Assembly (NCBI GenBank): GCA_964436335.1
Contig: CAYTCD010000037.1
Span: forward strand, 1-18,353
Reading direction: 5' to 3'
DNA length: 18,353 bases
Origin: Pullibacteroides sp964436335
GTDB taxonomy: Bacteria; Bacteroidota; Bacteroidia; Bacteroidales; P3
A model generated the notes under the pieces. That model made no database searches. It had not been told where the DNA came from and saw nothing but the letters and a program-made list of their open reading frames with translations. The position numbers were made by a program, and so were the translations under genes. Every line of letters begins with the position of its first letter. Position 1 is the first letter of the stretch. This document shows, piece by piece, positions 8,201-16,169 of this stretch.

Positions 8201-8858
8201 ACTGGTTTTCGCCCTTAAGGATTCCATAAACATATGCGGGTATGAAGCCGCCGCCGACTCATTCCATATCCTTGCACCCGACCCGGCTCTCACCGATATC
8301 GATCTGCCGAGCGACACCACTTTCTGCACCCGACTTTCCGTCACGCTCAATGCCGCCGTTCCTTTTCCCTCCACACGTTACAGTTGGCAGGAAGGCGACA
8401 TCAACAATCTTTTTTTCCCCGCGCCCGATAATTCCGATTCTCTCGACACCCCGCCCTCTCTCAAAATAAACAAAGAGGGTGAATATACCGTTTTCCTCCT
8501 TGATTCAGCCGGTTGCCTCAATACGCATCAGGTAACGGTTACAGAAGACGACTGCAAGCCTGTCATTGAAATCCCCAATGTTTTTACGCCCAATGGAGAC
8601 GGGGTGAACGATGTACTTAAGTTCAAGCAACTTGAAAAATGCTTCCATGTGGACATTATGATCGTGAATCGCCAAGGGAACACCGTGCTTCACAAAAAAG
8701 TGAACGATTTGGACAGTTTCTCTTGGAACGGCTGCCTCAACAACGGTTCCCACAAACTTCCCGACGGTCCCTACTTTTACCTTATCTCCTATAAAAACGC
8801 CTACGGTAAGAAAAAAGTGCAGAGCGGAAGCATCACCATTCTCGGTTCCAGAGACTAA
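5286..8858 (+). CDS. Large exported multidomain protein with type B type IX secretion (CHU_C) sorting domain
   Basis: A 1190-residue secreted protein. The start at 5286 puts a clear signal peptide first (MNRLRI, a Leu-rich core, cleavage likely near residue 21) and sits downstream of a consensus promoter; the in-frame extension upstream crosses the ftcD terminator. Residues 22 to about 550 are rich in beta-strand and aromatic residues, with a propeller-like GELLWSTYLP. From about 555 to 1090 come five or six Ig/PKD-like modules recognisable by D-T-x-x-C and a later Y/F-x-W (for example near 651, 727, 832, 931 and 1014). Residues about 1092-1190 are the gliding motility-associated C-terminal domain, with PNVFTPNGDGVNDV at 1097-1110 and a final YFYLISYKNAYGKKKVQSG. 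In known type B cargo this domain directs export through the type IX system and surface attachment. The specific function is unknown. The lnt gene begins 5 bases downstream. Confidence 0.88.
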   Translation: MNRLRILGLLLLLILPLPVKSATFKDTITRQWGSVLGRSNNAYGFLIYDATCSQSNPALFIVGKDENSSLEIKRNGIAYYQNKDEYTDAFLACMSLDGELLWSTYLPALESGYYNAFATTVEYTPDSTILVVGNAYQLQEDLENTKKLIPKCPGKLFTFEFDMDGKLLRSKILPVRYSVEGVSLPLYIPRIVKSKSYAKREATIDPDRTFGGFALCNLIEAPYDGISTFSYSCPFTANFVQSQDILEVPFSLYSIPSDTTSKTLYRATYALSPYSFAYVQFDQYYNDFILLTSNIFSPSFEKKTAKAEAHTYLVSRGIDLLQYSSIFEQWKITTEMVDGDRDHNFSCQGQPTGTYVENSLANSSPHKQIFPGTVQNIHTYKDKYIVQGIHCQYYNNGFFKNFFYSHDTQHLIPESEKGFYQSRNSRFTAVPYLLIYDSATLFNTQYPEPIVPDTKNIKDAYDFETPLWGSYLDADWLYEDIFHVTDSAQWKDIYQPYEPVLCSYGNKFFFIGNAKSIDFDLIDNPTMTEEVFHHQGVVLAFSTSFEGDCPPEKTAFQDVRFLCPGDSVELKLAPDYAGFKFRFDPIYMVDSSIVLNADSSRAWAKKEGSFAATLDGSAFRCPDVAVDTIKISLSPYPEPASALIPDSTIVTCAATGIALNAVTEPDSTFSYRWFDNDSSAYKTVYFNGDSLFFATVTVSGYCTSFKDSSQIRFLPPFVDLGADTTICQLFAKEPLASDTLLVLSAEQDYFPLADWYFRWQINDRNAGNDARIVVRHADLVENVHGHLNAFIVVQVALSDTNLNTCIATDTLSVIWFGADTTTNRFLPIDTLLCAHLDLSIQLPEKSGDFYCNWLDMDSILLPGGRDTTRFTISGLRGTDGFGSGADARSPRHLQLSLQHRYCPDWQFFDSLTVFDILKPAISLPVHDTLLCRGIPIEIEVSEPFVYKDFYTFEWNDGKDSTSRQFVDSGLFTLVFALKDSINICGYEAAADSFHILAPDPALTDIDLPSDTTFCTRLSVTLNAAVPFPSTRYSWQEGDINNLFFPAPDNSDSLDTPPSLKINKEGEYTVFLLDSAGCLNTHQVTVTEDDCKPVIEIPNVFTPNGDGVNDVLKFKQLEKCFHVDIMIVNRQGNTVLHKKVNDLDSFSWNGCLNNGSHKLPDGPYFYLISYKNAYGKKKVQSGSITILGSRD

Positions 8859-8863
8859 CCGCC

Positions 8864-10531
8864 ATGAAAAAGATTCATCTATGTTTGCTTTCCTTGGCAA
8901 GCGGGCTTCTATTGGCCGCTTCATGGCCGGCAAACGGACTTACACCGCTTGTATTCATAGCCCTCGTACCCTTGTTTTGGGTAGAAGATTTTGTGTGGGA
9001 ACAGCAAAAAGCCTATGACAAGGCCCAAGCGGTATCGGATAAAAAGCCCAAGAAAACCAAATATCACCTCTTCGGTTATTCGTATGTAACTTTTCTGGTC
9101 TGGAATGCGCTCACCACGTGGTGGATATGGTATTCCACACCTGCCGCCCTGCTGGCCATCACGCTCAACGCTCTCTTGATGGCATGCGTGTTCAGCCTTT
9201 TCCATGCCGGCAGCCGGGTACTGCATACGGGAGCCAAACGTTATTTTATCCTTTTTGTCTATTGGATCGGCTTCGAGTTCTTTCATCACAACTGGGATAT
9301 TTCCTGGCCCTGGCTCACGCTCGGCAATGTGTTCGCCAACCGTCCGGCTTGGATTCAGTGGTACGAGATTACCGGCGTGCTGGGCGGAAGCCTTTGGATT
9401 TTGGCCTGCAACGTATTGGTGTTCAATTGGCTAAGAACCTGGTGCAACAACAGAAAGGCGGGATTGCCTTTTCCGTGGCGACCTTTGGTGGTGGCGCTCT
9501 GCCTTGTGCTGATTCCGCTCGCCGCCTCCTTGATACGGTATGCCACCTACGAACCGCAAGGAAAACCCGTGGAAACAGTGGTGGTTCAGCCCAACATAGA
9601 CCCTTATTCGGAGCAATTCTTTATCTCCGCCCACGAAGCCGCCTCGCGGATGCTGCTATTGGCCGAAAGCCGGATGACTCCGCAGACCCGTTTTGTGGTA
9701 ACGCCCGAAAGCATGCTGCAGGAAAACATCTGGGAAGATGAAATAACCCTCTGCCCCTCGGTTATCCGTATCCGGCAGTTCCTGCAAGGAAAACAGGCCG
9801 TGCTGGTGGCGGGCATCTCTTCGTATTCGCACGTACCGCCGCAAGATTCGGCGCAAGCCGGCATAAGGCGTCTGCGCTGGACGGACGACCCTGCTTTAAA
9901 GTTCTACCGGGCGCACAATTCGGTTATCGTGCTCAGCCAAGACCAACTTGATTCCATTCCGCTCTACCACAAATCGAAACTTACGCCGGGTGTGGAAATC
10001 ATGCCCTTTGCCGGCAAACTGCGCTTTATCGAGAGAATGGCGGTGGATATGGGGGGAACCACCGGCACCTTGGGCATCGACCCTGAACCGAAAGTTTTCG
10101 GTGATACCGTCAAGTTTTCGGACATTATCTGCTATGAGTCCATTTTCGGCGACTATGTGGCCTGGGGTGTCCGCAAAGGGGCTCAGCTGCTGTTTGTCTC
10201 CACCAACGACGGCTGGTGGAACAACTCGCCCGGACACCGTCAGCACGCCGCCTACGCCCGCCTGCGCGCCGTGGAGAACCGCCGCGATGTGGCCCACTCG
10301 GCCAACACCGGCATTTCCTGTTTCATCAATCAGAAAGGGCAGGTTTTCCAAGCCACGGAATATGGCCAACCCGACTGCATCCGGCAGGAACTCTTGGCCA
10401 ATACGAAACTTACTTTCTATTCTAAATACGGGGATATATTGGGTCGCGGATGCCTGTTTTTCTCGCTGCTGTTGCTGTTGTTCAACCTGCTTTACCGCTT
10501 CTTTCCACAAGCGCTCAAACGGGGATCCTAA
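8864..10531 (+). CDS. lnt: Apolipoprotein N-acyltransferase
   Basis: A 555-residue inner-membrane enzyme that N-acylates the amino-terminal diacylglyceryl-cysteine of lipoproteins, the last step of lipoprotein maturation. The N-terminal half (about 1-225) has several hydrophobic segments. The C-terminal half is a periplasmic nitrilase-type domain with the E-K-C triad expected for the family: E282 in VVTPES, K370 in YHKSKL and C423 in IICYESIF. A last membrane segment lies near 529-547. It is somewhat longer than the E. coli protein, partly through a Lys-rich loop at about 48-66. The start 5 bases after the preceding stop indicates co-transcription with the type IX cargo gene. Its stop codon overlaps the glgB stop on the other strand. 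Confidence 0.93.
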   Translation: MKKIHLCLLSLASGLLLAASWPANGLTPLVFIALVPLFWVEDFVWEQQKAYDKAQAVSDKKPKKTKYHLFGYSYVTFLVWNALTTWWIWYSTPAALLAITLNALLMACVFSLFHAGSRVLHTGAKRYFILFVYWIGFEFFHHNWDISWPWLTLGNVFANRPAWIQWYEITGVLGGSLWILACNVLVFNWLRTWCNNRKAGLPFPWRPLVVALCLVLIPLAASLIRYATYEPQGKPVETVVVQPNIDPYSEQFFISAHEAASRMLLLAESRMTPQTRFVVTPESMLQENIWEDEITLCPSVIRIRQFLQGKQAVLVAGISSYSHVPPQDSAQAGIRRLRWTDDPALKFYRAHNSVIVLSQDQLDSIPLYHKSKLTPGVEIMPFAGKLRFIERMAVDMGGTTGTLGIDPEPKVFGDTVKFSDIICYESIFGDYVAWGVRKGAQLLFVSTNDGWWNNSPGHRQHAAYARLRAVENRRDVAHSANTGISCFINQKGQVFQATEYGQPDCIRQELLANTKLTFYSKYGDILGRGCLFFSLLLLLFNLLYRFFPQALKRGS

Positions 10532-12582
10532 CGGGATTTGTCTTCCGCCAAGGCAAACACCAAGGCCGTACGGTTCACGTTGTAGATGGAGAGTTGATGC
10601 AATGCGCCGGCAGGTTGGCTGAAAAAGAAACCGCTTTCATCCACACGCGAAAAACCGCCGAAACGAGCCGAGTCGCTGCATAGCGCCAAACGGTATCGGC
10701 CGGGAGTCTCTACGGGAATCTTATAATCTGGCACACTGTTTTTTACATGCCAGTTGAACACGAAAAGATGCGTGCCGTTGACACCGAACACCAAGGTTTT
10801 GCCCGCTTCGTCTATCAAAAGCAGGTTTGCTGGTGCACAACAACGCAGGTTCAAGGCAGATGCCAATTCCAGCATGGCTTGGTCGAAACGTGCCAAGAAT
10901 TGATAACGCAACAATCCGTTATCGGCCAGACTCCACTGGCGGCGCGCATATCGGTAAGACTGCCCGTTGCCCGGACGCGGAAAATCAATCCACTCAGGAT
11001 GACCGAATTCGTTACCCATAAAATTGAGGTATCCCCCGCCCTCCGCACCGGCGAACAGGCTCAAAAGGCGTATCATCTTGAGCAAGGCCATGCCCCGGTC
11101 TATTTCCGGACTGTGCGAGTCCACCGACATCTGCGTGTACATCTCCGCCCCCATCAGGCGGAAAGCCAAGGTCTGATCGCCCACCAAAGCCTGGTCGTGA
11201 CTCTCGGAATAGGCAATCTGCGGCACCGAACAAATACGGTCGGTAAGCGTGTTCCAAAGTTCCGACATCACCCATTCTTCGTCTTTGCGCTCCTTGATGA
11301 TTTTAATCCAATAATCGGGTATGCCCATCGAGAGCCGGTAATCGAAACCGTAACCGCCCTCCTGCGTGGCGGCGGTCATGCCCGGCATCCCGCTTACTTC
11401 CTCGGCAATGCTCAGGCCCGTTCCGGGGCGCATCCCGTGAATGAGGTCATTGGCCAACGAAAGATATACCAGCGCGTTTTCATCCACTTCCGAACCGAAA
11501 TAATTCTGATACGTGCCGAAATGCTCCACATAGCCGCGATGGTAGTAAATCATGGCGGTCACACCGTCGAAACGGAATCCGTCGAAATGAAATTCCTCCA
11601 GCCAATAGCGCAGGTTGGAAAGCAGAAAACGCTTTACCTCATCCCTGCCGAAATTAAACATGCGCGAACCCCAATAAGGATGCGTGCCGGCAGAACCGCC
11701 GTAACTGTATAAATCGTCGCTGCCGTCTATTTGGTTGAGCCCCTCGTTGACGTTTTCCACAAAATGGGCGTGCACCACGTCCATCACCACAAAAAGGCCC
11801 ATCGCATGGGCGGTCTTGATCAGGTTCTTCAAATCGTCGGGCGTGCCGAAACGCGAGGAAGGCGCAAAGAAATTCGACACATGGTAGCCGAAACTGCCGT
11901 AATAGGGATGTTCGGCAATTCCCATGAGCTGCACCACGTTGTAGCCGGCTTCCTTAATGCGCGGCAAGACATTCTGCGTGAACTCGGCGTAAGTGCCCAC
12001 CGCTTCCTTTTCCTGCGCCATGCCGATATGTGCCTCGTAAATCAAGGGGGTACTGCGCGAAAAATCGGCCTGCGGACGGATTTCTTCCGGCCCGCTCTCC
12101 CAGCGGAACGCCGGTTCGGGATGCCACACCACCGCCGAAAAATCCTTGCTCTGTTCGTCCTGAACCGCATAGAAAGTGTAGGCGGGAAGCCGCATCTTCC
12201 ATTGTCCGTTACCATCCTGCACATACATTTTGTAGCGCGAAAGATGCCGCAAGCCCGGCACGGAAGAAGCCGGTATCTCGATTTGCCAAACACCGCCCTG
12301 CAAGGGTTGCAAGGTATGGGAAGTCTGATCCCAGACATTGAAATCGCCGCACAGGAAAACATGGCGCGCATGGGGCAACCATTCGCGGAACACCCATGTA
12401 TCGCTGTCTTTTTGGTAATGAAGCCCGAAATAAAGATGTGCGGAAGCAAAATCGTAGAGGCCGCCCCATTCCTTTTCTATCCGATTCCGGGTATCGCAAT
12501 AAGCCTTGTGGCGGCGCTCCACCACATCCGCCACCGGCCAGAGCCAGGAATCTTTTTCTATGAGGGGCAACAGTTTTTTCAC
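10528..12582 (-). CDS. glgB: 1,4-alpha-glucan branching enzyme (GH13)
   Basis: This 684-residue cytosolic enzyme makes alpha-1,6 branches in glycogen. A CBM48-type N-terminal module (about 60-150, with WVFREWLPHA and GDFNVWD) precedes the GH13 barrel. The four conserved regions are visible: DVVHAH (268-273), FDGFRFDGV (333-341, nucleophile D339), SIAEEV (391-396, acid/base E394) and SHDQALVGD (461-469, transition-state H462/D463). The forms DGFRFDGVTAMIY and ESHDQALVGD are of the type found in eukaryote-like branching enzymes, which is common in Bacteroidota. The start is GTG (12582-12580) with a GGAG five bases upstream. It follows lepA by 18 bases. Its TAG overlaps the lnt TAA on the opposite strand. 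Confidence 0.95.
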   Translation of the reverse strand: MKKLLPLIEKDSWLWPVADVVERRHKAYCDTRNRIEKEWGGLYDFASAHLYFGLHYQKDSDTWVFREWLPHARHVFLCGDFNVWDQTSHTLQPLQGGVWQIEIPASSVPGLRHLSRYKMYVQDGNGQWKMRLPAYTFYAVQDEQSKDFSAVVWHPEPAFRWESGPEEIRPQADFSRSTPLIYEAHIGMAQEKEAVGTYAEFTQNVLPRIKEAGYNVVQLMGIAEHPYYGSFGYHVSNFFAPSSRFGTPDDLKNLIKTAHAMGLFVVMDVVHAHFVENVNEGLNQIDGSDDLYSYGGSAGTHPYWGSRMFNFGRDEVKRFLLSNLRYWLEEFHFDGFRFDGVTAMIYYHRGYVEHFGTYQNYFGSEVDENALVYLSLANDLIHGMRPGTGLSIAEEVSGMPGMTAATQEGGYGFDYRLSMGIPDYWIKIIKERKDEEWVMSELWNTLTDRICSVPQIAYSESHDQALVGDQTLAFRLMGAEMYTQMSVDSHSPEIDRGMALLKMIRLLSLFAGAEGGGYLNFMGNEFGHPEWIDFPRPGNGQSYRYARRQWSLADNGLLRYQFLARFDQAMLELASALNLRCCAPANLLLIDEAGKTLVFGVNGTHLFVFNWHVKNSVPDYKIPVETPGRYRLALCSDSARFGGFSRVDESGFFFSQPAGALHQLSIYNVNRTALVFALAEDKSR

Positions 12583-12587
12583 TTGCG

Positions 12588-12591
12588 CTCC
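12588..12591 (-). promoter_or_regulatory. Shine-Dalgarno-like GGAG before the glgB GTG start
   Basis: Read on the minus strand, GGAG lies five bases before GTG, inside the 18-base gap after lepA. Most other starts in the window have only A-rich sequence, so this is unusual here. It supports the GTG start and translation following lepA. Confidence 0.5.
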
Positions 12592-12600
12592 GCTTATGGG

Positions 12601-14388
12601 CTAATCGAGTTTGAGCACCGCCAGAAACGCCGACTGGGGCACCTGTACATTCCCCACCTGGCGCATGCGTTTCTTGCCCTCCTTCTGCTTTTCGAGCAAT
12701 TTACGCTTACGCGAAATGTCGCCGCCATAACATTTGGCCGTTACGTCCTTGCGCACCGCCTTGATGGTTTCGCGCGCGATAATCTTGCTTCCGATGGCCG
12801 CCTGCACGGCGATATCGAACTGCTGGCGCGGAATCAAATCCTTGAGCTTTTCGCACATGCGCCGCCCGAAAGCATAGGCGTTGTCTTGGTAAATCAGCGT
12901 AGAAAGGGCATCCACCGTATCGCCGTTGAGCAGGATTTCCAGCTTGACCAATTTGGAAGGCTGGTAACCGCAGGGATAATAGTCGAAAGAGGCATAGCCT
13001 TTCGAAATGCTCTTGAGCCGGTCGTAAAAGTCGAACACGATTTCGGAAAGCGGCATCTCGAACGTCAGTTCGGTGCGGTCGGTGGTAATGTATATCTGAT
13101 TCTTGAGGATGCCGCGCTTGTCGATGCAGAGCTTCATGATGGCACCCACAAAATCGGCCTTGGTGATAATCTGCGCCCGGATATAGGGTTCGTCGATATG
13201 GTCTATGTAATTGGGCGCGGGAAGCCCCGAAGGGTTGTGTATCTCGACCACCTCGCCTTTGGTGGTGGTTACCTTGTAGGAAACGTTGGGCACGGTGGTG
13301 ATCACATCCATATTGAACTCGCGTTCCAGACGTTCCTGAATGATTTCCATGTGCAGCAAGCCCAAGAAACCGCAACGGAAACCGAAGCCCAGCGCCACCG
13401 AAGATTCGGGTTCATAGGTAAGCGAAGCATCGTTGAGCTGCAGTTTCTCGATGGATGCCCGCAGGTCTTCGTAATCGTCGGGACTTACCGGATACACCCC
13501 GGCGAACACCATCGGCTTTACGTTCTCGAACCCGTCGATGGCTTCCTTGCAGGGCTTGTCCACATGCGTGATCGTGTCGCCCACCTTTACTTCCACCGAG
13601 GTCTTGATGCCCGAAATGATATAGCCCACATTGCCGGCGCTCACTTCCTGCAAGGGAATGGGCTTGTAGCCCAACACGCCCACTTCTTCGGCATCGTACT
13701 CCTTGCCGGTATGGAAAAACTTTACCTTGTCGCCCTTGCGCAAGGTTCCGTTCATGATGCGGAAATACGAAATGATGCCCCGGAAAGAATTGAAAACCGA
13801 GTCGAAAATCAAGGCCTGCAAAGGTTCGTCGGCATTGCCTTGGGGTGCGGGAATCCTTTCGACAATGGCCTGCAGCAGTTCGGGAACACCCAAGCCTGTC
13901 TTGCCGCTGGCCGACATGATTTCCTCACGCTTGCAGCCCACCAGATCCACAATCTGGTCTTTCACCTCTTCGGGCATGGCGTTGGCCAGGTCCATCTTGT
14001 TGAGCACGGGAATGATGGCCAGGTCGTGTTCCATGGCCAGGTAGAGGTTGGAAATGGTCTGCGCCTGGATACCCTGGGTGGCATCCACAATCAGCAACGC
14101 GCCTTCGCAGGCGGCGATGGAGCGCGACACCTCGTAAGAAAAGTCAACATGCCCCGGCGTGTCTATCAGGTTGAGGGTGTATTCTTCTCCGTTATGCTTG
14201 TACTTCATCTGGATGGCGTGGCTCTTGATAGTGATGCCGCGCTCCCTTTCCAAATCCATATCGTCCAGCACCTGTGCCTGCAAATCCCGTTGCGACACCG
14301 TGCCCGTGTATTCCAAAAGCCTGTCTGCCAAGGTACTCTTACCATGGTCGATATGAGCGATAATGCAAAAATTCCGAATGTTTTTCAT
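12601..14388 (-). CDS. lepA: Elongation factor 4 (ribosomal back-translocase GTPase)
   Basis: A 595-residue GTPase that acts on stalled or mistranslocated ribosomes. The start at 14388 gives the family-typical MKNIRNFCIIAHIDHGKST; an open extension of 68 codons upstream runs through the promoter and is rejected. G motifs are AHIDHGKS (11-18), DTPGH (76-80), NKMD (130-133) and SAS (159-161). The switch region has RERGITIK. The C-terminus has the LepA-specific RKRKLLEKQKEGKKRMRQ and ends ...SAFLAVLKLD. Length matches the usual figure of about 600. It is the first gene of a probable lepA-glgB transcript and is divergent from the hydrolase operon. Confidence 0.97.
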   Translation of the reverse strand: MKNIRNFCIIAHIDHGKSTLADRLLEYTGTVSQRDLQAQVLDDMDLERERGITIKSHAIQMKYKHNGEEYTLNLIDTPGHVDFSYEVSRSIAACEGALLIVDATQGIQAQTISNLYLAMEHDLAIIPVLNKMDLANAMPEEVKDQIVDLVGCKREEIMSASGKTGLGVPELLQAIVERIPAPQGNADEPLQALIFDSVFNSFRGIISYFRIMNGTLRKGDKVKFFHTGKEYDAEEVGVLGYKPIPLQEVSAGNVGYIISGIKTSVEVKVGDTITHVDKPCKEAIDGFENVKPMVFAGVYPVSPDDYEDLRASIEKLQLNDASLTYEPESSVALGFGFRCGFLGLLHMEIIQERLEREFNMDVITTVPNVSYKVTTTKGEVVEIHNPSGLPAPNYIDHIDEPYIRAQIITKADFVGAIMKLCIDKRGILKNQIYITTDRTELTFEMPLSEIVFDFYDRLKSISKGYASFDYYPCGYQPSKLVKLEILLNGDTVDALSTLIYQDNAYAFGRRMCEKLKDLIPRQQFDIAVQAAIGSKIIARETIKAVRKDVTAKCYGGDISRKRKLLEKQKEGKKRMRQVGNVQVPQSAFLAVLKLD

Positions 14389-14396
14389 AAGTTCCG

Positions 14397-14427
14397 CGAA
14401 GATAAGAAATTTCCGCTGGGAATTCAA
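14397..14427 (-). promoter_or_regulatory. Probable lepA promoter
   Basis: On the minus strand: TTG (plus-strand 14425-14427), a 20-base spacer and TATCTTCG (14397-14404). One base differs from TAnnTTTG. The -7 ends only 8 bases before the lepA ATG, so the leader would be very short. Confidence 0.55.
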
Positions 14428-14522
14428 TCTACATTGCCCAAAATCACATACTGAAAGTTCCATTGACAAACGGTTCTGCCGGAATCTGAACCGGTAATGC
14501 GGCGGAATATGCGCGAAAAATG

Positions 14523-14530
14523 TAAATTCG
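14523..14530 (+). promoter_or_regulatory. Possible -7 element of the hydrolase operon
   Basis: TAAATTCG, one mismatch to TAnnTTTG, ends 4 bases before the ATG at 14535. No TTG is seen at the expected distance. If it is real, the transcript would be leaderless or nearly so. Within 14389-14534 I see no other plus-strand signal. Confidence 0.3.
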
Positions 14531-14534
14531 CGAT

Positions 14535-15605
14535 ATGAAAAAACAGATAATCTCCGTCGCGCTGGCACTCGTTGCGCTGGCGGCAAACGCACAAACCATG
14601 AACAATCCGAACACTAACACTTCACTCGCGCCTCAGGCGCAATGCACGCTGACCCAGGAATGGGACAAGGTTTTTCCCAAAAGCGACAAGATTGACCACA
14701 GCAAGGTTCTTTTCGTGAACCGCTACGGCATCACGCTGGTGGCCGATATGTACACGCCCAAGAACGCCACGGGCAAACTGCCCGCCATTGCGGTAAGCGG
14801 TCCTTTCGGCGCGGTCAAGGAACAGTCGAGCGGTCTCTACGCCCAGCAACTGGCCGAAAGGGGCTTTCTCACGATTGCCTTTGACCCCTCCTTTACCGGC
14901 GAGAGCGGCGGCATGCCACGGCGTGTGGCTTCGCCCGACATCAACACCGAAGATTTTTCCGCCGCCGTTGACTTTCTTTCCGTGCAACCCAATGTAGATG
15001 CCGACCGCATCGGCATTCTGGGTATCTGCGGCTGGGGCGGCCTTGCTGTCAACGCCGCCGCTTCCGACCCTCGGATAAAGGCCACTGTGGCATCCACGAT
15101 GTACGACATGAGCCGCGTAACCTCCAACGGTTATTTTGACCAGGAAGACAATGCCGATGCCCGTTACAAGGCCAAGGAAGCGCTCAACGCCCAACGTACC
15201 GAAGACTACCGCAACGGCCAATACCAACGCGCCGGCGGCGTGGTGGACCCGCTACCCGACGATGCACCGCAGTTCATTAAGGATTACTACGCCTACTACA
15301 AGACCCCGCGCGGCTATCACGCCCGTTCCGGCAACTCGAACGATGGCTGGAACACCACTTCTCCCCTGCCTTTCATCAATTTTCCGCTTTTGAGCCGCGC
15401 CGGAGAAATCCGCAACGCGGTGATGATTGTGCATGGAGAAAAGGCTCATTCCCGCTATTTCGGCGAAGATGCCTTTAAGAAACTGCAGGGCGACAACAAG
15501 GAACTGCTTATCGTGAAAGACGCCAGCCACTGCGACCTCTACGACAATCTCGATAAGATTCCTTTCGACAAGATTACCGAATTTTATAACACTTGGTTGA
15601 AATGA
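14535..15605 (+). CDS. Exported alpha/beta hydrolase, dienelactone-hydrolase-like, with cysteine nucleophile
   Basis: A 356-residue protein with an N-terminal signal peptide (MKKQIISVALALVALAANA, cleavage near residue 19-20), so probably periplasmic. The alpha/beta-hydrolase fold is shown by the strand LPAIAVSGPFG (82-92) and by the nucleophile elbow GICGWGG (163-169), where Cys165 replaces the usual Ser, as in dienelactone hydrolases and YcjY-type relatives. H332 in DASHCD is the likely catalytic His; E302 in HGEKAHS is the likely acid. The substrate is unknown. The next gene starts within its stop codon (ATGA overlap), and a flavoprotein follows, so it heads a three-gene operon. Confidence is high for the fold and low for the reaction. 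Confidence 0.85.
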   Translation: MKKQIISVALALVALAANAQTMNNPNTNTSLAPQAQCTLTQEWDKVFPKSDKIDHSKVLFVNRYGITLVADMYTPKNATGKLPAIAVSGPFGAVKEQSSGLYAQQLAERGFLTIAFDPSFTGESGGMPRRVASPDINTEDFSAAVDFLSVQPNVDADRIGILGICGWGGLAVNAAASDPRIKATVASTMYDMSRVTSNGYFDQEDNADARYKAKEALNAQRTEDYRNGQYQRAGGVVDPLPDDAPQFIKDYYAYYKTPRGYHARSGNSNDGWNTTSPLPFINFPLLSRAGEIRNAVMIVHGEKAHSRYFGEDAFKKLQGDNKELLIVKDASHCDLYDNLDKIPFDKITEFYNTWLK

Positions 15606-16165
15606 CAACCCAAGAATTCCTCGATTATATGAAAACGGGCGAGACGGTTACCGCCGGTTCGCCCGTTCATGAGGTGATGCACCGTCTGAGTCAGGAAGCG
15701 ATACGCATCACGCTTGATTTAAACGGCCATTACCATACACCCGAAGAAATCGTGGCGCTCATGTCGGAACTCACGGGCAGGAAGGTGGACGAATCTTTCC
15801 GGCTTTTTCCGCCCTTCAACACCGACTGTGGCAAGAACCTTGTTTTCGGAAAACGGGTTTTTGTCAACGCCGGCTGCAAGTTTCAGGACCAAGGCGGCAT
15901 CACGGTAGGCGATGATGTGCTGATAGGGCAGAATGTGGTGATTGCCACCCTGAACCATGCCATGGATCCCGATTCGCGCGGCGACATGAACCCCAAGCCT
16001 GTGCATATCGGCAACAAGGTTTGGATTGGCGCGAACGCCACCATCTTGCCGGGCGTGAACATCGGGGAGGGTGCGATTGTGGCGGCGGGCGCGGTAGTTG
16101 CCAAAGACGTTCCGGCGCGCACCGTAGTGGGCGGCGTTCCCGCCAAAATCATCAAAACATTGTAA
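15602..16165 (+). CDS. Hexapeptide-repeat O-acetyltransferase (maltose/galactoside acetyltransferase family)
   Basis: A 187-residue left-handed beta-helix acetyltransferase that would transfer acetyl from acetyl-CoA to a sugar or similar hydroxyl. An N-terminal cap (about 1-70, with PPFNTDCG at 70-77) is followed by hexapeptide repeats such as ITVGDDVLIGQNV and VHIGNKVWIGANATILPG. The likely catalytic His is H119 in TLNHAMDP, and the usual GGVPAK (177-182) is near the end. The ATG at 15602 overlaps the upstream TGA (ATGA), implying translational coupling; an ATG nine bases earlier at 15593 is possible but less likely. There is no signal peptide, so it is cytosolic, unlike the exported hydrolase it is coupled to. 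The acceptor cannot be named from sequence. Confidence 0.88.
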   Translation: MTTQEFLDYMKTGETVTAGSPVHEVMHRLSQEAIRITLDLNGHYHTPEEIVALMSELTGRKVDESFRLFPPFNTDCGKNLVFGKRVFVNAGCKFQDQGGITVGDDVLIGQNVVIATLNHAMDPDSRGDMNPKPVHIGNKVWIGANATILPGVNIGEGAIVAAGAVVAKDVPARTVVGGVPAKIIKTL

Positions 16166-16169
16166 GAAA

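Noticed and set aside
9118..9741. A 207-codon open frame overlapping lnt in another frame
   Set aside because: lnt is intact with its full E-K-C triad in the chosen frame; the alternative has no motif or plausible start context.
11731..14454. A 907-codon open frame on the plus strand opposite glgB and lepA
   Set aside because: It runs antisense to two unmistakable conserved genes, crosses the gap between them, and its His/Arg/Gly-rich translation shows no domain. It is a by-product of codon bias.
14389..14592. N-terminal extension of LepA by 68 codons
   Set aside because: It covers the probable lepA promoter and the start of the divergent gene; the ATG at 14388 matches the family start exactly.
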